Part shown: positions 1-12,646 of the stretch, piece after piece
How positions within the stretch are numbered: position 1 is the stretch's first letter
Layout of the letters: each line of letters starts with the position of its first letter
Assembly: GCF_002994745.2 (NCBI RefSeq)
Contig: NC_037089.1
Location: 253,001 to 317,000, forward strand
DNA: 64,000 nt
DNA from: Rosa chinensis
Taxonomy: Eukaryota; Streptophyta; Magnoliopsida; Rosales; Rosaceae
Direction of reading: 5' to 3'
Notes under the pieces: generated by a model
The model's input: the letters and a program-made list of their open reading frames with translations, nothing else
Databases searched by the model: none
What the model was told of the DNA's origin: nothing
Position numbers and translations under genes: made by a program

Positions 1-585
1 ATATATATATAGGAAATCCAAAGATTACAGGCTTTGAACAATTCTCAAACAGTAAGCATTAGTTTGTTACGAAGCTCTTTTTACAAGACTGAGCAATTGC
101 TACACTTTCCTTCTACACTAAACAAGGGAGCATTCATTTCAAGAAAGAAAAAAAAAACGAGCACATGAACGCTCATTATCTATGTTGAATTCATGTTCAT
201 TGGTGATTCAAACTTTCAAAGTTTTGCTACAAAAGGATGGAAAAAGTTCCAAAAACAATATGGTATCTTGTTTCAAATCATGCCAAGAACATCAATTATC
301 AGTATAAAGAAGACTCAAGAAGAGCAATTAAAAAACTAGGCTGTTATAGTTTAACCATAGAAGGATACATGAATGTGGCTGCAAAGAAATTTCACCATCC
401 TCAGCCTACAAACAGGTTAACATGATATAAGTCAGCAAATGGAAGCACCGCACTAAAATAATTAAGATGCAAAATATGTATATCTGACTATACGATAATT
501 TAGAGAAAAGAGAAGGTGAAAAAGTGATCTAACAGATAATCATTAAGAAATAACATTTAACAGAACATAATTGAAAGATTAATAC

Positions 586-3318
586 CAGATCATGTCCATC
601 ATATGTATCTAATGTTTCTTCACCATTATCAACCTCAATATCATCTTCCTCATCATCCTCAACATTGTTGGGTTCCTCCACATCGACATCACCTGTAAGT
701 TCTAGGGGAATATACTTGATAAGTAACTCCCAACTAGTTTAAATAATCAAGAAAAAGACAAGCAGTATATCTCATTGTGATAAAAAAAATGAAGTGTTAT
801 GTACGTTACCAGGAAAAAAGAGTTGAACAACCGAATAGGAGTACATAAAGAAGATATCAATTTCTACTTGGGAATGTCAGTAACATTGGAATATACTGTG
901 ACAAATTTAAACACAGATCAAAGAACAAGTAGCAAGATCTTTTGCATATTTGTAGGAATCAGTTTTTTATTTTATTATAAGCCCTCATCCTCAAATATAA
1001 TATTAAGATATCTGCACAGGGTGCTAGAAAAGAAGCATATATTGTCAACATGGGAATGTAATTACTTTCCACTATGTACAGCTATATGTATTGACAGTAT
1101 TCTAGGAGAAGATACTGTTGGTAAGACCTACAGAAAAGAAAAACTGTAGTAGTTTTTTCTTTGATATTGGAATATTTTGTAGCTTGCAAATTCTCAACAT
1201 AGAAACATGTGAATATATAATGGAAAAATGATGATACAAGAAAAACATGCTCTTAATTAAATAGTATATCAGTAATTATGACAGAAACTAATGAAAGCAA
1301 TTAGATTTGTTACAAGTGAAGTTTTCCTTTTGTACCTGCATTGGCTTGTTGCTGGACAATTTCATCACGCACTAAGTTGTCTTTATTGCATATCCTCTTT
1401 GACTTTTTAAAGCTTTCAGTAGCAGCTTTGAGCAAGTGCTCTGCACCCGGTCTTGGGTATACGGATAGGAACCTCACCTGAACGCGATGTTTCAAGTTCT
1501 CAAGCAAGTTATATGAAAACCATCCCGTCTCTGGCTGCACACGCATAAGCAAAATGTCCCCAATTAAAACAAAGCTGCAAAACATTGGGAAAAGAGATAG
1601 TTAAAGTGGCAGCACAGCTTGATTCAAGAAACTTACAGAGCACGTTGTCTGAGCTGGAGCCTTTCTTATCTGTTCTTGAATGTAATCATCATCAAGTTCA
1701 AAGAGTTGCAATGTTGTATGGCACTTGTAAGGAAACACTCGAAATGCACATAAATCCCCCCATTTATGCTTTAGTCTGCGTAAGAGCCCCAAAGGAAAAG
1801 GTTATAATTACATGAACAACTGGAATGGCAAGATTAAATGTGATCTTCAGCGCTTCTAGCCAGAAAAGATTGATTCAGAGATAGAATGTAGATCAATAAT
1901 GCACCAATTCCAATGCAAGGTCCATGATGAGTATCCTCCAAATAATGGAAGACAAATACATACGTTTGAATATTAACATCCAGGACCCAAATTATGATAA
2001 TTTACAGAGCAGGGGAAAAGTAAGATGGCTGATGCTTCTGAAAAGCCAGTTTTTGGACAACTGTATCAGTATTGCATTCAGTGTGATTGGCATTCAAGAT
2101 CCTTTAACAAAAAGTATAGGAACAAAAAGGTGAGAAAAAACACAACAAATGATATTGAAAATTAAACAGGAAAAAAGGGCCAAGATATACACTACATCAC
2201 GATATTAATGAAGTAAACGAGTTTATTACTATATATATATATATATGTCATTGCGAGTCTTAAGCAAACGTGAAGATAAAAGGAAGATAACAAAAGGAAG
2301 GTTTGAAAGATAAACTTACTGATTGGCTGAATTAGCCTCACAATAACCTTGTAATGGTGGTTTTACTCGAAAATCAATTTTCTGATATCTGCTAAACAAA
2401 AATTAAAGTAAGCAAAAATGAAGATAAGGTCCAATTATTTCAATTGTGCATTTGATAGTCTCTGTGTGTGCGCATTTCATATAACCCATTTATAAATATT
2501 ATGATACAATTATGAGCATCCTTCTCTTCTACTTTATAGGATTCTTGACTTGATTTTCAAAAACAAAAAAATAGTTTCAACTTTCAAGAGAGTTCTGTTA
2601 AGAAATTTTTTTGAAACAAAATAGAATAAAAAAAATAATAAACATTTTCGCATGAAGAAACTTTTTTGATTATATGCAAGAGATAAAAAGAGGATAAATA
2701 TTAGATAGTAGCTTGCTCTAGTATAAGTCTCACATGCGAGAATCAGGATCTTTCCGAGGATCAAATCCTTTTTTTATCCAGAACCTGAGAAATGGTCCAC
2801 GAGAAAAGTAGTATGCAACTCTAGAAAGAAGCCTGCAAAAAGAGACTGACCTCAACCAACAGAACAAAGAGTAAGAATAGAAGACAGGGACTCTACAAGT
2901 AGTTAACCTTCTCAGCATATGATCTGAAAAACTGCAGCCCTTATCAAGCAAGCGTTCAGTTACTGAATCCTTTGGCCATACAGGCCTCTCATCAAACAGG
3001 CTAGAAACGGCCATCTGTGACTCCCACTGATCTGAATCTTGAAGTATATATTCCTCCCAGTTTGTTCTCTTAGGAATCTGTAAGAATGTTAAGTACAACA
3101 TATGCGAAACTTTGGAGGAATTGTGTTGAAATTTCAGCCTTTATAATTTCCATGCCATGGATATGAAAGTCTCTGACCTTTCCGGTACTATTCTATTTTT
3201 GTGGAGTAGCGAAAATGCATAAAAGAGAAAAACTAAAAGAAATCTATGATAATCTATACATAAAGTATGACTGGATAAACGACAAGTGACATTCTGAAAC
3301 ACCCCAAAAAAAAACAAA

Positions 3319-3358
<40 letters not shown>

Positions 3359-5749
3359 ATGAAGTTTATAATCTACAATTTCATAACTAAATTTGTGTGT
3401 GTGTGAAGCGTAAATGTAAATCTACCTTTTTTCTTTGCATAAGGATAGACACATGCGCTGCAGTTCAAACTGCAAAGCACACCCCTGAAGACCTTACTTA
3501 ATGCATATATGCTTGATGCAAGACTAGATTAGCTTGACAAAAAGGATTCACAGAGTTCACCGACCTAATCTAGTCTTGACCCAAAAAAACTACTTTATTC
3601 CCATGTCATTTTCAAGCAATACTCAGAATGCATTTTAGCATTGACATTGCAATCCATAGAGCTAGACTAATCACCAGGGAGCTGCACTGATTATTGATTC
3701 TTCCCAGTACATTTCTTATCTTTTTGTGGATGAAAACATATATATGCACAAATATGGAAACACAAACATGGGACTTTAAAATAAATCTTGGCTATAGGTA
3801 ATAAATAGCATACTGAAATAAACCATTAGGATATCAGTGATTCCAAAGTCAATTGCAAGAACTGGCTCCATATCCATCTGGGAAAAACAAAATAAATGTC
3901 AGTTTGAACACTGCACAGCTACTTAAGATCTTACATGATAATCTGAAATAAGAACTAAACACTAGGTTACTATCGTAATCTTTGTAGTATCAAAATGTTA
4001 CATGATACAAGGTTCTCATTGAAGGGAACAGTAAGCTCCTGATTCAAAATTATCCTACATATACATATATATAATTGAAGATCAAGTGTCTTGCCAGAAA
4101 ATTCACACAAATTCCGGTGAACATATATTTATGTATTCGATTTTGTTTTCACTTTTTTTACTACATAGTGAAAAATGTATTACAGATGAGCAGAAAGAGA
4201 CAGGCCACCACAGTGCATGGGAAAAAAAAGAAGAGAAACACCTTAAAATAAAAAAGAAGCTAACATCTTTAGTTAAAGAAAATCAAATGGAGTTGCTCAT
4301 GGGGAACAATTCCATAACATTCAGGCAAGAACTGATCTTCTTAATACATTTGAGTTGGCCACCAAATGTACTCACCTCCGGTTGGTGCTGCACAGGTTCT
4401 TCTTGATTCTTTTTTACACTCAATGTCCCTGATGGTTTCAACCTGATAGATAATACGAAATTAATGAAGGGTGGAAACACCAAGTCTCCTAATGGTTTTC
4501 CATCTTGAGATACAGTAACACTGAGATATTATTTCTAAAGAAAAAATGAATCATTCCCTTGAAGGCATCCACATCAATATTTTTATAAAATAGAAAGGAC
4601 AAGCAGAGAAGAAGGACAACAAGTTCATCTGAGCAAAGCCTGTAACAAAGTTTAACAAAAAAACTCTTACACTAAATTATCCGGAACATCTTTGGGTGCA
4701 AAAAGTTGGGGCAATAGAATCATCACATCCTCCTGATCAATATCCATAAGACCACCTCTGTCTACAAATAGATAGATAAATAATGTAACTAGATATAACA
4801 ATTGGTGAAGTAAGAAATGTACGAAAAATTATAATAACAAGCTACAAGCTACCAAAAGAAACCAGTGAAGATAAAGACTTTTACCAAAGTGCGGCTCCTC
4901 TGTCTCGACCCGGTTTCTCTTTCTCTTGCGTGCAACATCAGCATGAACAGCAATGACATGCTGGTAGTCTACCATTCCTTTTTAAAATGTCAAAAGAGGA
5001 ACAAAGAACCACTCAAGATCAGTTTTGAAATTGTAAGGAAAACCCATAACGTAGACAATTCAAGGAGACGGAACAGGTTTAGTGCAAGGAGGGCCATTCT
5101 AACCATCAAAGTGATAAGCCTGTGGGACACGAGCAACAATATCAGCGCAAACGGTTACTTGATCAGTTTCAGGTTGTTTGCCATCAAGTAAGTCACGTTC
5201 AGGTTGAGTTAACTGTATAGAAGTATCCAAGTTATGTGCATCTTGCACGGAAACTTGATCGTTTTGTCCACCAGCAGACTTAGTTTTAGATATTTTAAGC
5301 AGAAAACTGTTGCAGGGACGAAGGTCTGCAAATGCAGGATGCGAATAGGGGTCATCATGGCGGAAATGGAGCTCCAACCTGTTGTTGTTGTTGGAGTGTG
5401 AGCTGTGAGCCTGCAAGGTGGCCACAATTGAGCATAACTTAGTCAGAGAAGCCTATTGCAACAAATTGTCTTAAATGCCAAAAGTATTTTTTGCAATCTT
5501 CACAGTAAATCTTAAGTTTTAAGGAAGCAAAGGAAGGAAGCTAGAATAACAAGTCAAAATAAAAAGATGCATACTTGTAGTAGAGAATGATTAATGGGAA
5601 GGAGGGATGGATACCTTATGGATTGCTTGGGTGCCGCCAAGAGTGTCGATGGCTCGAGAGATGGAGGAAGGATAACCAGGATAGTGGACACCAAAAACTT
5701 GGCTGCTAGGAAGAAACCCAGATATCGTCCCATCTTTTACGACTCCCAT
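586..5749 (-). CDS. General transcription factor 3C polypeptide 5 (TFIIIC tau95-type subunit), 3' end outside window
   Basis: TFIIIC recruits TFIIIB and RNA polymerase III to the A/B boxes of tRNA genes in the nucleus; this subunit belongs to its A-box-side module. I reconstructed twelve phase-consistent GT-AG exons on the minus strand: 5749-5615, 5410-5104, 4977-4885, 4761-4671, 4442-4376, 3877-3824, 3077-2908, 2832-2734, 2388-2320, 1775-1637, 1534-1336 and 692-586. They total 510 codons. The start ATG at 5749 has an in-frame TAG three codons upstream. Family landmarks: VHYPGYPSS near residue 21, RPCNSFLLKISK, HADVARKRKRNRVETEEPHF, KRTNWEEYI, FDERPVWPK, YYFSRGPFLRFWIKKGFDPRKDPDSR, RVKPPLQ and CAFRVFPYK, then an acidic tail. 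The last exon ends in phase 0 at a GT, so further exons probably lie left of the window. If that donor is not used, the frame stops at 529-531 after 18 more codons. Family assignment is firm; individual exon ends are by eye. Confidence 0.88.
3320..3354. repeat. (GA)n microsatellite in an intron of the TFIIIC subunit gene
   Basis: About 17 GA units in intron 6; no effect on the reading frame. Confidence 0.85.
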
Positions 5750-6069
5750 TACCGCAAAATGGCTCTACTAGTATTGGGTATTTGTACAATTTTGGATTTT
5801 CGGAGAGAAGCCAACTTTTGTGCTTCAGAGGAATGGAGGAAGCTTCGATGATAATGATTTGGATTCGGTTAGGCAGCTCTATTTCAAGGGAGTAGGCAGC
5901 GCCCCAAAGTCAAGTCCGTCTTTTTTTTTTTTTTCTTCGGACGGTCCTCAAAAACTTCCTTGGGTGTGGGTAAAGCCGAAGCCAGATAACAGACTAGTTT
6001 GGAAAGCAGAGACAGCAATACAGAGTCAACAGTTTAGGCCTATCTATCAGCAGAGAAAGAGAGGATCAT
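5750..6069. promoter_or_regulatory. Shared divergent promoter region between the TFIIIC subunit 5 and thiol methyltransferase genes
   Basis: The two start codons face away from each other about 320 bp apart, so both 5' UTRs and core promoters must fit here unless 5' UTR introns exist. The interval holds a T-run around 5922-5936. I see no convincing TATA box on either strand, which would fit a TATA-less housekeeping bidirectional promoter. Open frames in this stretch show no family resemblance and look like UTR or chance. Confidence 0.5.
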
Positions 6070-8042
6070 ATGTCCTCTCAATTTTCATCATCATTGATTC
6101 GGACTAGGAGGAATCTGAATCTGCTGCCTTTGATTCCTCCCACAAGTAGAACAAGGGTCTTCCTCCAACTGAGGATGATGATGACGAAGAAGAGAGAGCA
6201 AGGAGACCCCGAGAGTCAGAGTCGGGAGAACCACAAACCTCGTGGTGTTAACGAGCTTCAGCAACTCTTGCACAGCGACTCTACAGGTCAAATGGGTTTT
6301 CTAATTTTTTTTAAATCATTCAAAATGTGTTCCTTCCCTTCCTTGATCAAGATGATTGAATCAATTATCAACCAGGTGGTGCTGGTGGTGGTGATTGGGA
6401 CAAGTGCTGGGAGCAAGGTCTCACCCCTTGGGATCTAGGACAGCCAACTCCTGTTATTGCTCATCTTCATAGGTTGGGAGCCCTTCCCAAGGGCAGGGCT
6501 CTTGTCCCTGGATGCGGCACTGTGTGTCTCTCTTCCTTCCCTAGCTTCATCTGTTTATTCACTTACTTGCTGCCTGTGACTCATGACTCATCAATACATT
6601 TGGATGACATGCAGGGTTATGATGTTGTAGAGATTGCATGCCCTGAACGCCATGTTACCGGTTTAGACATTTCACACAATGCCATTAACAAGGCCCTCCA
6701 GGTGAGGCCCCTGCTTTGGCCTTTCGCTATCTCTTTAATACTCCTGCAGTCCCTGCTAAGATCTCTTCTTAATATGAAAATGTCCTTTTTTTGTATTCTG
6801 TATGGTGGCACTTAGTTGCTCAATGGTATGCCTACTGAATCGTTTCTGATAGGATTAGGATGCACACTGAATCGGTCTTCGGTTAGATATGATCTAGGTA
6901 TTTCCGATAAGAATGCTACTTACTCAAATCTTTCGTTTTGAATGTCATGGCAGTTGTTTTCTTCACTACCCAATGCAATGCATTTTACCTTCTTAAAGGT
7001 GGACTTTTTTACCTGGCATCCAACTGAATTGTTTGATCTCATATTTGATTATACGTAAGTTAGCTTCGAATTCACTGTATTTGTTTTCCATTGAAAAATA
7101 TCTTCATTGATCATGTTTAATGGAACAGGTTCTTCTGTGCTATTGAACCAGACATGAGATCAGCATGGGCACAAAAGATGAGGGACATCTTAAAACCAGA
7201 TGGAGAGCTCATAACGCTAATGTTTCCAGTAATAAATTAACTCCTTCTTTTTCTGTGTGCATCTGTTCTTTGATAATGTTCCTTTCAATGGACATGAACA
7301 CATCCATCTGATACTTATATAACACCCCACTTTCAGTTTTCATTGGTAATAGCCGACTCCTTTTAAATATTCATATCTTGAGGGTAATTATTTGCAATGT
7401 TTCCATCTTTTTTTGCCCATTTCGGAATGGTTTCACATAGTTCTGTTGTATTAAAAAGATTTTATGGCAGATCAGTGATCATCTTGGTGGACCCCCATAT
7501 AAAGTGTCTGTTTCAGAGTAGGTTCTTACTCCAGATTCTGTTCTAGTTTCTGTTTTTTTAGTTCTGAATTATGTTTTCATTTATTCTAAGATTTGGAGTA
7601 TGTACATATATTACTGACTTCTGCTTACAAGAATATACTCAGTATTCTTTATTCTTGGTTTAAATGTTCAGTTATGAAGAGGTGTTGCATCCCATGGGCT
7701 TTAAAGCAATCTCCATCTTGGATAATCATCTGGCTGTCCTACCTCGCAAGGTATGTACAGAAGGTTGCTCTCGTATCTGATGAAAGACCGTAGACTGTGA
7801 GCTTGATGCTGATATATCGCTTGTCTATTTATGTTCGTGTAGATAATCCCATGTAGTAGCTTTTGCTGCTTTGCACTTTGTTTTGTCCATGAAGTTTCAC
7901 TCCAGTTGGGCTATTCACCTTTTTGCACAGAACTAATAATATAATGTAGCAACTGTTAAGTTCTAAATACATCATCATTATTTTTCAGGGACGAGAGAAG
8001 CTAGGAAGGTGGAAGAGGCCTGCAAGTAAATCCTCTCTATGA
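6070..8042 (+). CDS. Thiol/halide methyltransferase, HOL (HARMLESS TO OZONE LAYER)/TPMT family
   Basis: This SAM-dependent methyltransferase family methylates halides, thiocyanate or bisulfide; it is linked in plants to methyl halide emission and detoxification of glucosinolate breakdown products. Eight phase-consistent exons: 6070-6286, 6376-6521, 6615-6701, 6954-7054, 7129-7228, 7471-7517, 7672-7750 and 7989-8042, giving 276 aa. Visible signatures are [22 protein letters not shown] motif I VPGCGTGYD (residues 116-124) built across an exon junction, [38 protein letters not shown] and [12 protein letters not shown]. It is longer than typical HOL proteins because of an N-terminal extension rich in Ser, Arg and Leu that could be a transit peptide; an internal start at 6174 (MMMTKK) would give the usual length. 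The C-terminus ends in SSL. It lies head-to-head with the TFIIIC gene. Substrate (thiol or halide) cannot be decided from sequence. Confidence 0.88.
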
Positions 8043-8686
8043 CAATGATAATCCTTATCCTAGTTAAAGCATCGAGTGGCCTCCAACTGAAAATAGTGAA
8101 ATTTGAACTGGACATTTATGTAGTGATTTTCATTCCTCTTTGTTCGTCTAGAATCCGGACATGTAAGCCTGACTCTGGTATTACCGTCATCACTCATCCT
8201 TCCTGAGAGTAGATTAGTAGTTGCTGTTGACTCGGGATCATTTGATAAAGGTATCTGATTATTTACTTTAAAAAAACTTGCACATACTAAGACGAATCAT
8301 CTGTATATATTCTCATTCAATCTGCTTTGAACCACAGAGATCAGAATGTACAGACGAGAACAAATACGTTCTTCAATGTTATAATGAAGAGATGGCAGTA
8401 TTAAGAACCGGATATCTTCTCCTCTCCTCATATTTGGTTGCTAAACCCAATAATACTCTTCAATAGAGACGCCTACATATTTCTAGATATGTCCTCATTT
8501 ACACCATGTGGGCTCATACAGTCATACAAATAGAATCTGACTGGTTATGCAAGAACAGCAGTAGTTCCAGTCCTAGTATCCTAAACACAAAGGTCGCCCT
8601 GCCAACCAAAGCCTTGTGTTTGATTTCTTTGATATGAAGCCTAGCCCCAATCTCAAATTGCATCAATCAATTGTGCTTGAAGCTTC
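8043..8686. other. Intergenic interval between convergent genes
   Basis: This holds the 3' UTRs of the methyltransferase (plus strand) and the ankyrin gene (minus strand). No coding potential, repeat or RNA gene was recognised. The short frame at 8278-8466 has no family resemblance. Confidence 0.6.
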
Positions 8687-11180
8687 TTACAATGCATACA
8701 TCCTCTTGTACTCACTGTTCAAAATCTCATGATCCGATGCCACAGACATAGAGAAGGAGGAACGGGACCTGCTCTCAGCTTTCCTAATGTTCCTCAATTT
8801 GGACTCCTCCATCCTGTGTAAGACGACACAGTAGCACATGGAGCCAATAGTAGTCAGCATGATTGTACTGCCTATGATAGTTGCGCACACAGCAAGCCAC
8901 CTGGACTGTGAACCCACCACCACATAAGACAGAGAAATAAAAGCAATCGAAATGGAGAGGCAAGCCAACCACATGAGCTTGTTGATCACAAAAACAAGCT
9001 GCTTTTTCGCTTTCTGTTCAATCACAACCACAGATGTCTGCACCACCACAACAGCAAGGGAGATGAATAGTGCCAGGCTGTCAAACAAGAAGAAAATGAT
9101 GAAAGCTGCATTTCTTGCTATGTGGGCTTGACCAAGCGTAAACCCTTGTGTTTTCTTTTCCACGTACTGGCCTGGAACGGTGAAGATGGCTGCAAAAGCC
9201 ACGGTGGCAATGAGCACAGCAACAACAGTGGCTGAGTTTATAGCATTGTTGAGGCCGCTAATGTGGAGCTTCTTCAACTTCTTTGCAATTTTCTGGACCC
9301 TGGCACCAGTTTGACGTGTCTGCTGGAGTTGGGACTGGACGTCGTGCTTTATGTCACTCACAGTCTGCTTCAGCTGCTTCGCTGGATTTGAAGGTTTTCC
9401 AGAATTTGTGGCCCCTGCTTCCTTTAATACTGAAACAAGTTCTGAACTTCCAAACTTTTCTGCAATGTCAAACGGAGTCTCCCCACCCTTGTTAATTGCG
9501 TTGATGTTAATTCCCTCAATGGACAATAGACAACGTACATTCTGCAATGACATTTTACACTTTCATAAATCTAAATCTCAGTAAGATATCTGTAAACTAA
9601 AATATGAACGAGCTATTCCATTTATTCCAGAATTTGATTTTATTTCATAATCGGATGAGAAAAAATGCTAGCTTATACTACATTGTCTCCTTCACTGACA
9701 GCAATTACAATAGCATAACATATTCCGTAGGAGAGCATGCAGACCACACAAAAGAAATTTATGTTACCAACTTACCATACTTGCCAACTTCCCCATTCAT
9801 TCAATACAAATGAAACATGATATCACATACGATAATTACAGGCCTTAAACTACTGCATATATAAAATAAACTCTACTATTCTTGAAAGTTGAATCATTGA
9901 TATTGATTTGTCATATTTCATAAGACTAGAAAAAAGTTGAAACTTGAAAGTAAACAGAGGAATATTGTGTAGTCACCTCAAGACGACCCTTCCGTGTAGC
10001 AATATGCAATGCTGTGTTTCCCTTGTTATCTTCCACAGCCAAAACTGAGGGGTCAGGTTTTATCAACTCCAGCACAATCTCCTCATTCTGGCCTTTCACA
10101 GCCATGTGGAGTGCAGTTTGGCCTTTGAGATCTGTTCTAAAAGCAGCGGTTGGATCCTTGCTGAGTAGGGATTTGACAACTTCCAAGTGCCCCATCCTTG
10201 CTGCTGAATGAAGCACAGTCTTACCATTATTGCGGGCTATCTTAGCAAGATTTGAGTCTGTTTCCAGAAGCAGATTTACAATCTCAATGTGCCCTTGAGT
10301 AGCAGCTGTGTGCAAGGCAGTCGAATTTGATAGGTCTGTGGTCATAGCCAAGTTGGGGAACACTTGCAGAAGTTCTTTCAACACCTCTGAAAGCAGCAAT
10401 TTCGAATGGATTAAAAGAAGTAAAAGGTAATCGGGAATAACAACCACAAAAAATGATCAAGTTCTTAAACTACATCAATAGTATACGTGAAACTGCTTTC
10501 TGTTTTCTGTGTTCATAAGGATTCCATTTCTGATACTCTTTAAGTGATACCAAATGCTAACGAACAGGAAACCAAATGCAATTTATTGCTTTATATATCC
10601 AAAAATCCACATGCAATTGAAGCATATAAATCTATTGAATTAGTGGAAATATTATCTATCTTAGTGCCTTACCAAGATGGCCCTGTCTTACAGCAATGTG
10701 GAATGGATCATAGCCATTTCTGGCTGTGATGGATGCAGATTGAAGGTCCATATGCTTCAACATTTCCCTGACAACTACGGCATGACCATTCTCAGCTGAG
10801 GCATACAAGGGAGTCTCCCCCTCCTGGTTTGTCTTTGACATTAATAAACCAATTGCATCACCACTACTAGTACTAGTATTACAAGTCGCAACAATCTCTT
10901 TCACTCTATCTAAATTCCCTGCTCGAGCCGCCAAGTGGAGTTGGGAGTCACCTCTTTTACCAGGTGACTCCTTGCTCTTCCTCCTTTCACTGCTGCCGCC
11001 CCCAATAAAGCTCAGCTGCTTCTCCATTACTATTCGAAAACTCTTCTGCTTCTCCATAAGTCCGCGAAAACTCTTCTGTTTCTCCATTGCCCCGCGGAAA
11101 CTAGACTGTTTCTCAATTGCCCCATTGAAACTCACTTGTTTTTCTATCTTTGCTGTCCGAAAGCTGTTTTGTCTCTCCAT
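8687..11180 (-). CDS. ITN1-like ankyrin repeat protein with PGG domain, membrane-anchored
   Basis: Plant ITN1-type proteins sit in the plasma membrane and modulate salt/ABA, reactive-oxygen and defence signalling. Three exons, 11180-10673, 10386-9977 and 9541-8687, join in phase to 590 aa, the size usual for the family. The N-terminus (residues 1-60) has five or six copies of an 11-residue unit reading roughly EKQxSFRGxM. Ankyrin repeats follow at about residues 75-370, with units such as GDSQLHLAARAGN, GETPLYASAENGH, GYDPFHIAVRQGH, NSTALHTAATQGH, GKTVLHSAARMGH, GQTALHMAVKGQN and GNTALHIATRKGR. The PGG domain starts near LHISGLNNAINSATVVAVLIATVAFAAI (about 398-425), where the PGG triplet reads PGQ. 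Four hydrophobic segments lie near 407-429, 452-477, 492-515 and 521-547. The frame is open upstream to another ATG at 11252; I chose 11180 (MERQNSF) because related proteins start with this repeat. The 5' UTR probably lies in 11181-11780. Confidence 0.92.
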
Positions 11181-12241
11181 AATATCAATTCTGATGGAAC
11201 AACAAAATTTACAGTACCAGTTGGGATCCGGATTCTCCGATTTTGATGCCAAAAACCTATTTCTAGTTTTGCAATGATCAGAGAAACAGTTACTTCACCA
11301 CAGTAACGCTATGAATCCCAATTCCTGGATGAATTAGTTGTTGGAATCATATAGAACTTGAACTTGTGCAGATATCTCAATAAACATGTTCACCAATCTC
11401 TACCTACTTGGAATTCCAACTTTGTTTCAGATGCATCAAAAGCTGATTCTTATCCAAACTGAATTGAAATATTGAATATCAAAACCGATGTAACAATCAA
11501 AGCAACATGGAAAACCCAGAAAGCAGGTAGCAAGCTAACAGGTGAAGTAGCAGCAGAAGAGATCAATACCCAGCAAAAATAGTACCTTGATCATGAGCTT
11601 TTCATCAATACCCGGCAGGTATCGGAAAATCCAAAAACTAGATAGACATACCGATCATGGCTTCAGACAGAAGAAGAGAGAAGACTGGCACGGGGTTATA
11701 GATCAGGACTAGGAGCTGCTTGCTTTCTCTGTGTCGCTGGCTCTGCAAAGTCTGAAGCTTTTTTAGAGAGTTTGAGAGAGGGAGAGAAGGTATAATCAGT
11801 GAGAGGACAACACCATCATAAATTTATGTACAGTGTACACCAACCAATAATTATTTGTATGATATTAATTACAAATTACACGAGAATAGGAGACGACAAG
11901 AACAAACCACTGCTGACAACGCCATCCACACACTGACACACATGATGTTTTTACTTTGCAAGTTTTAGAGCAGGATACTTTAATCTGCCGTTAGATTCTA
12001 TCTCTCAACCTACTTTTTTTTTTTTGGGTTAATGCTCATACACCCCAAATTTGGGAAAATACTTCTCATAAACCCCAGTGTATTATTTTTGTTCTCTTTT
12101 ACACAACTTTTTCTCACTTTCTTTCCTACCTACCCGTCTTTTCAAAATCCCTACCATTAGTACCCCTTTGTTGTTTTGGTCTGTTAGAGTCTGCATCTGC
12201 ATATGTCTCTTTCATAAATTTATATATGTTGTTTTAGAAAC
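11181..12241. other. 5' flank of the ankyrin gene and pre-viral intergenic DNA
   Basis: The stretch to about 11780 probably contains the 5' UTR and promoter of the ankyrin gene; a purine-rich run (GAGAGAGGGAGAGAAGG on the plus strand near 11775-11790) lies there. From about 12013 on there is a T-run followed by low-complexity, repeat-like sequence. No gene is visible. Confidence 0.5.
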
Positions 12242-12589
12242 GTGGTGGGCCCATCAGAGTTTGTTTCATTTGAATATATGTATGAAGCTGACAGTCATCC
12301 TCTAAATTCGAAAGGTAAACAGTACAATTTACTATTCATAATTTCAATTGTAGACAGACTTGAGCTTGTTGCTATATGCAAACATACTACTAAAGAACTG
12401 CAGAAAGAGAGAGAAAAACTGAGAAAATTAAAAACCTATCGGGACAGCCTTGATAGAGAATCTCCCAATTACTGGGATATTATTTATAGACTTCAGACTA
12501 GAATCTATAAGATAGAAGAAGAGATAGAAAATCTCCTATATGTTCTGGAAGAGGAACAAAAACCTCTGAATTATTTGAGCATTGGTTAG
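12242..12589 (+). CDS. Small coiled-coil frame just upstream of the viral PBS
   Basis: This is a 115-codon open frame. Only its last 80 or so residues look coding: they are rich in Lys, Glu, Leu and Ile with heptad-like spacing (ELQKEREKLRKLK, RIYKIEEEIENLLYVLEEEQK). The stop at 12587-12589 is 13 bases before the primer-binding site. It could be a small viral ORF or the C-terminal end of a frame whose start is at the other end of the opened genome. The N-terminal 35 residues may be flanking host DNA read by chance. I recognise no domain and assign no function. Confidence 0.45.
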   Translation: MVGPSEFVSFEYMYEADSHPLNSKGKQYNLLFIISIVDRLELVAICKHTTKELQKEREKLRKLKTYRDSLDRESPNYWDIIYRLQTRIYKIEEEIENLLYVLEEEQKPLNYLSIG

Positions 12590-12602
12590 ATCCGCACTTG
12601 AC

Positions 12603-12614
12603 TGGTATCAGAGC
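12603..12614 (+). other. Primer-binding site for initiator tRNA-Met
   Basis: TGGTATCAGAGC matches the complement of the 3' end of plant initiator tRNA-Met, the minus-strand primer used by caulimovirids. It lies 33 bases before the polyprotein start codon and directly after the small coiled-coil frame. Confidence 0.85.
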
Positions 12615-12646
12615 TTGTAAAAGGCTCAAAGGAGAACCCCTCCTTA

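Noticed and set aside
799..1149. 116-codon plus-strand frame
   Set aside because: It lies in an intron of the minus-strand TFIIIC subunit gene, is AT-rich and has no family resemblance.
5820..6107. 95-codon frame before the methyltransferase
   Set aside because: Falls in the divergent promoter/5' UTR interval and contains a homopolymer-coded Phe run; no domain seen.
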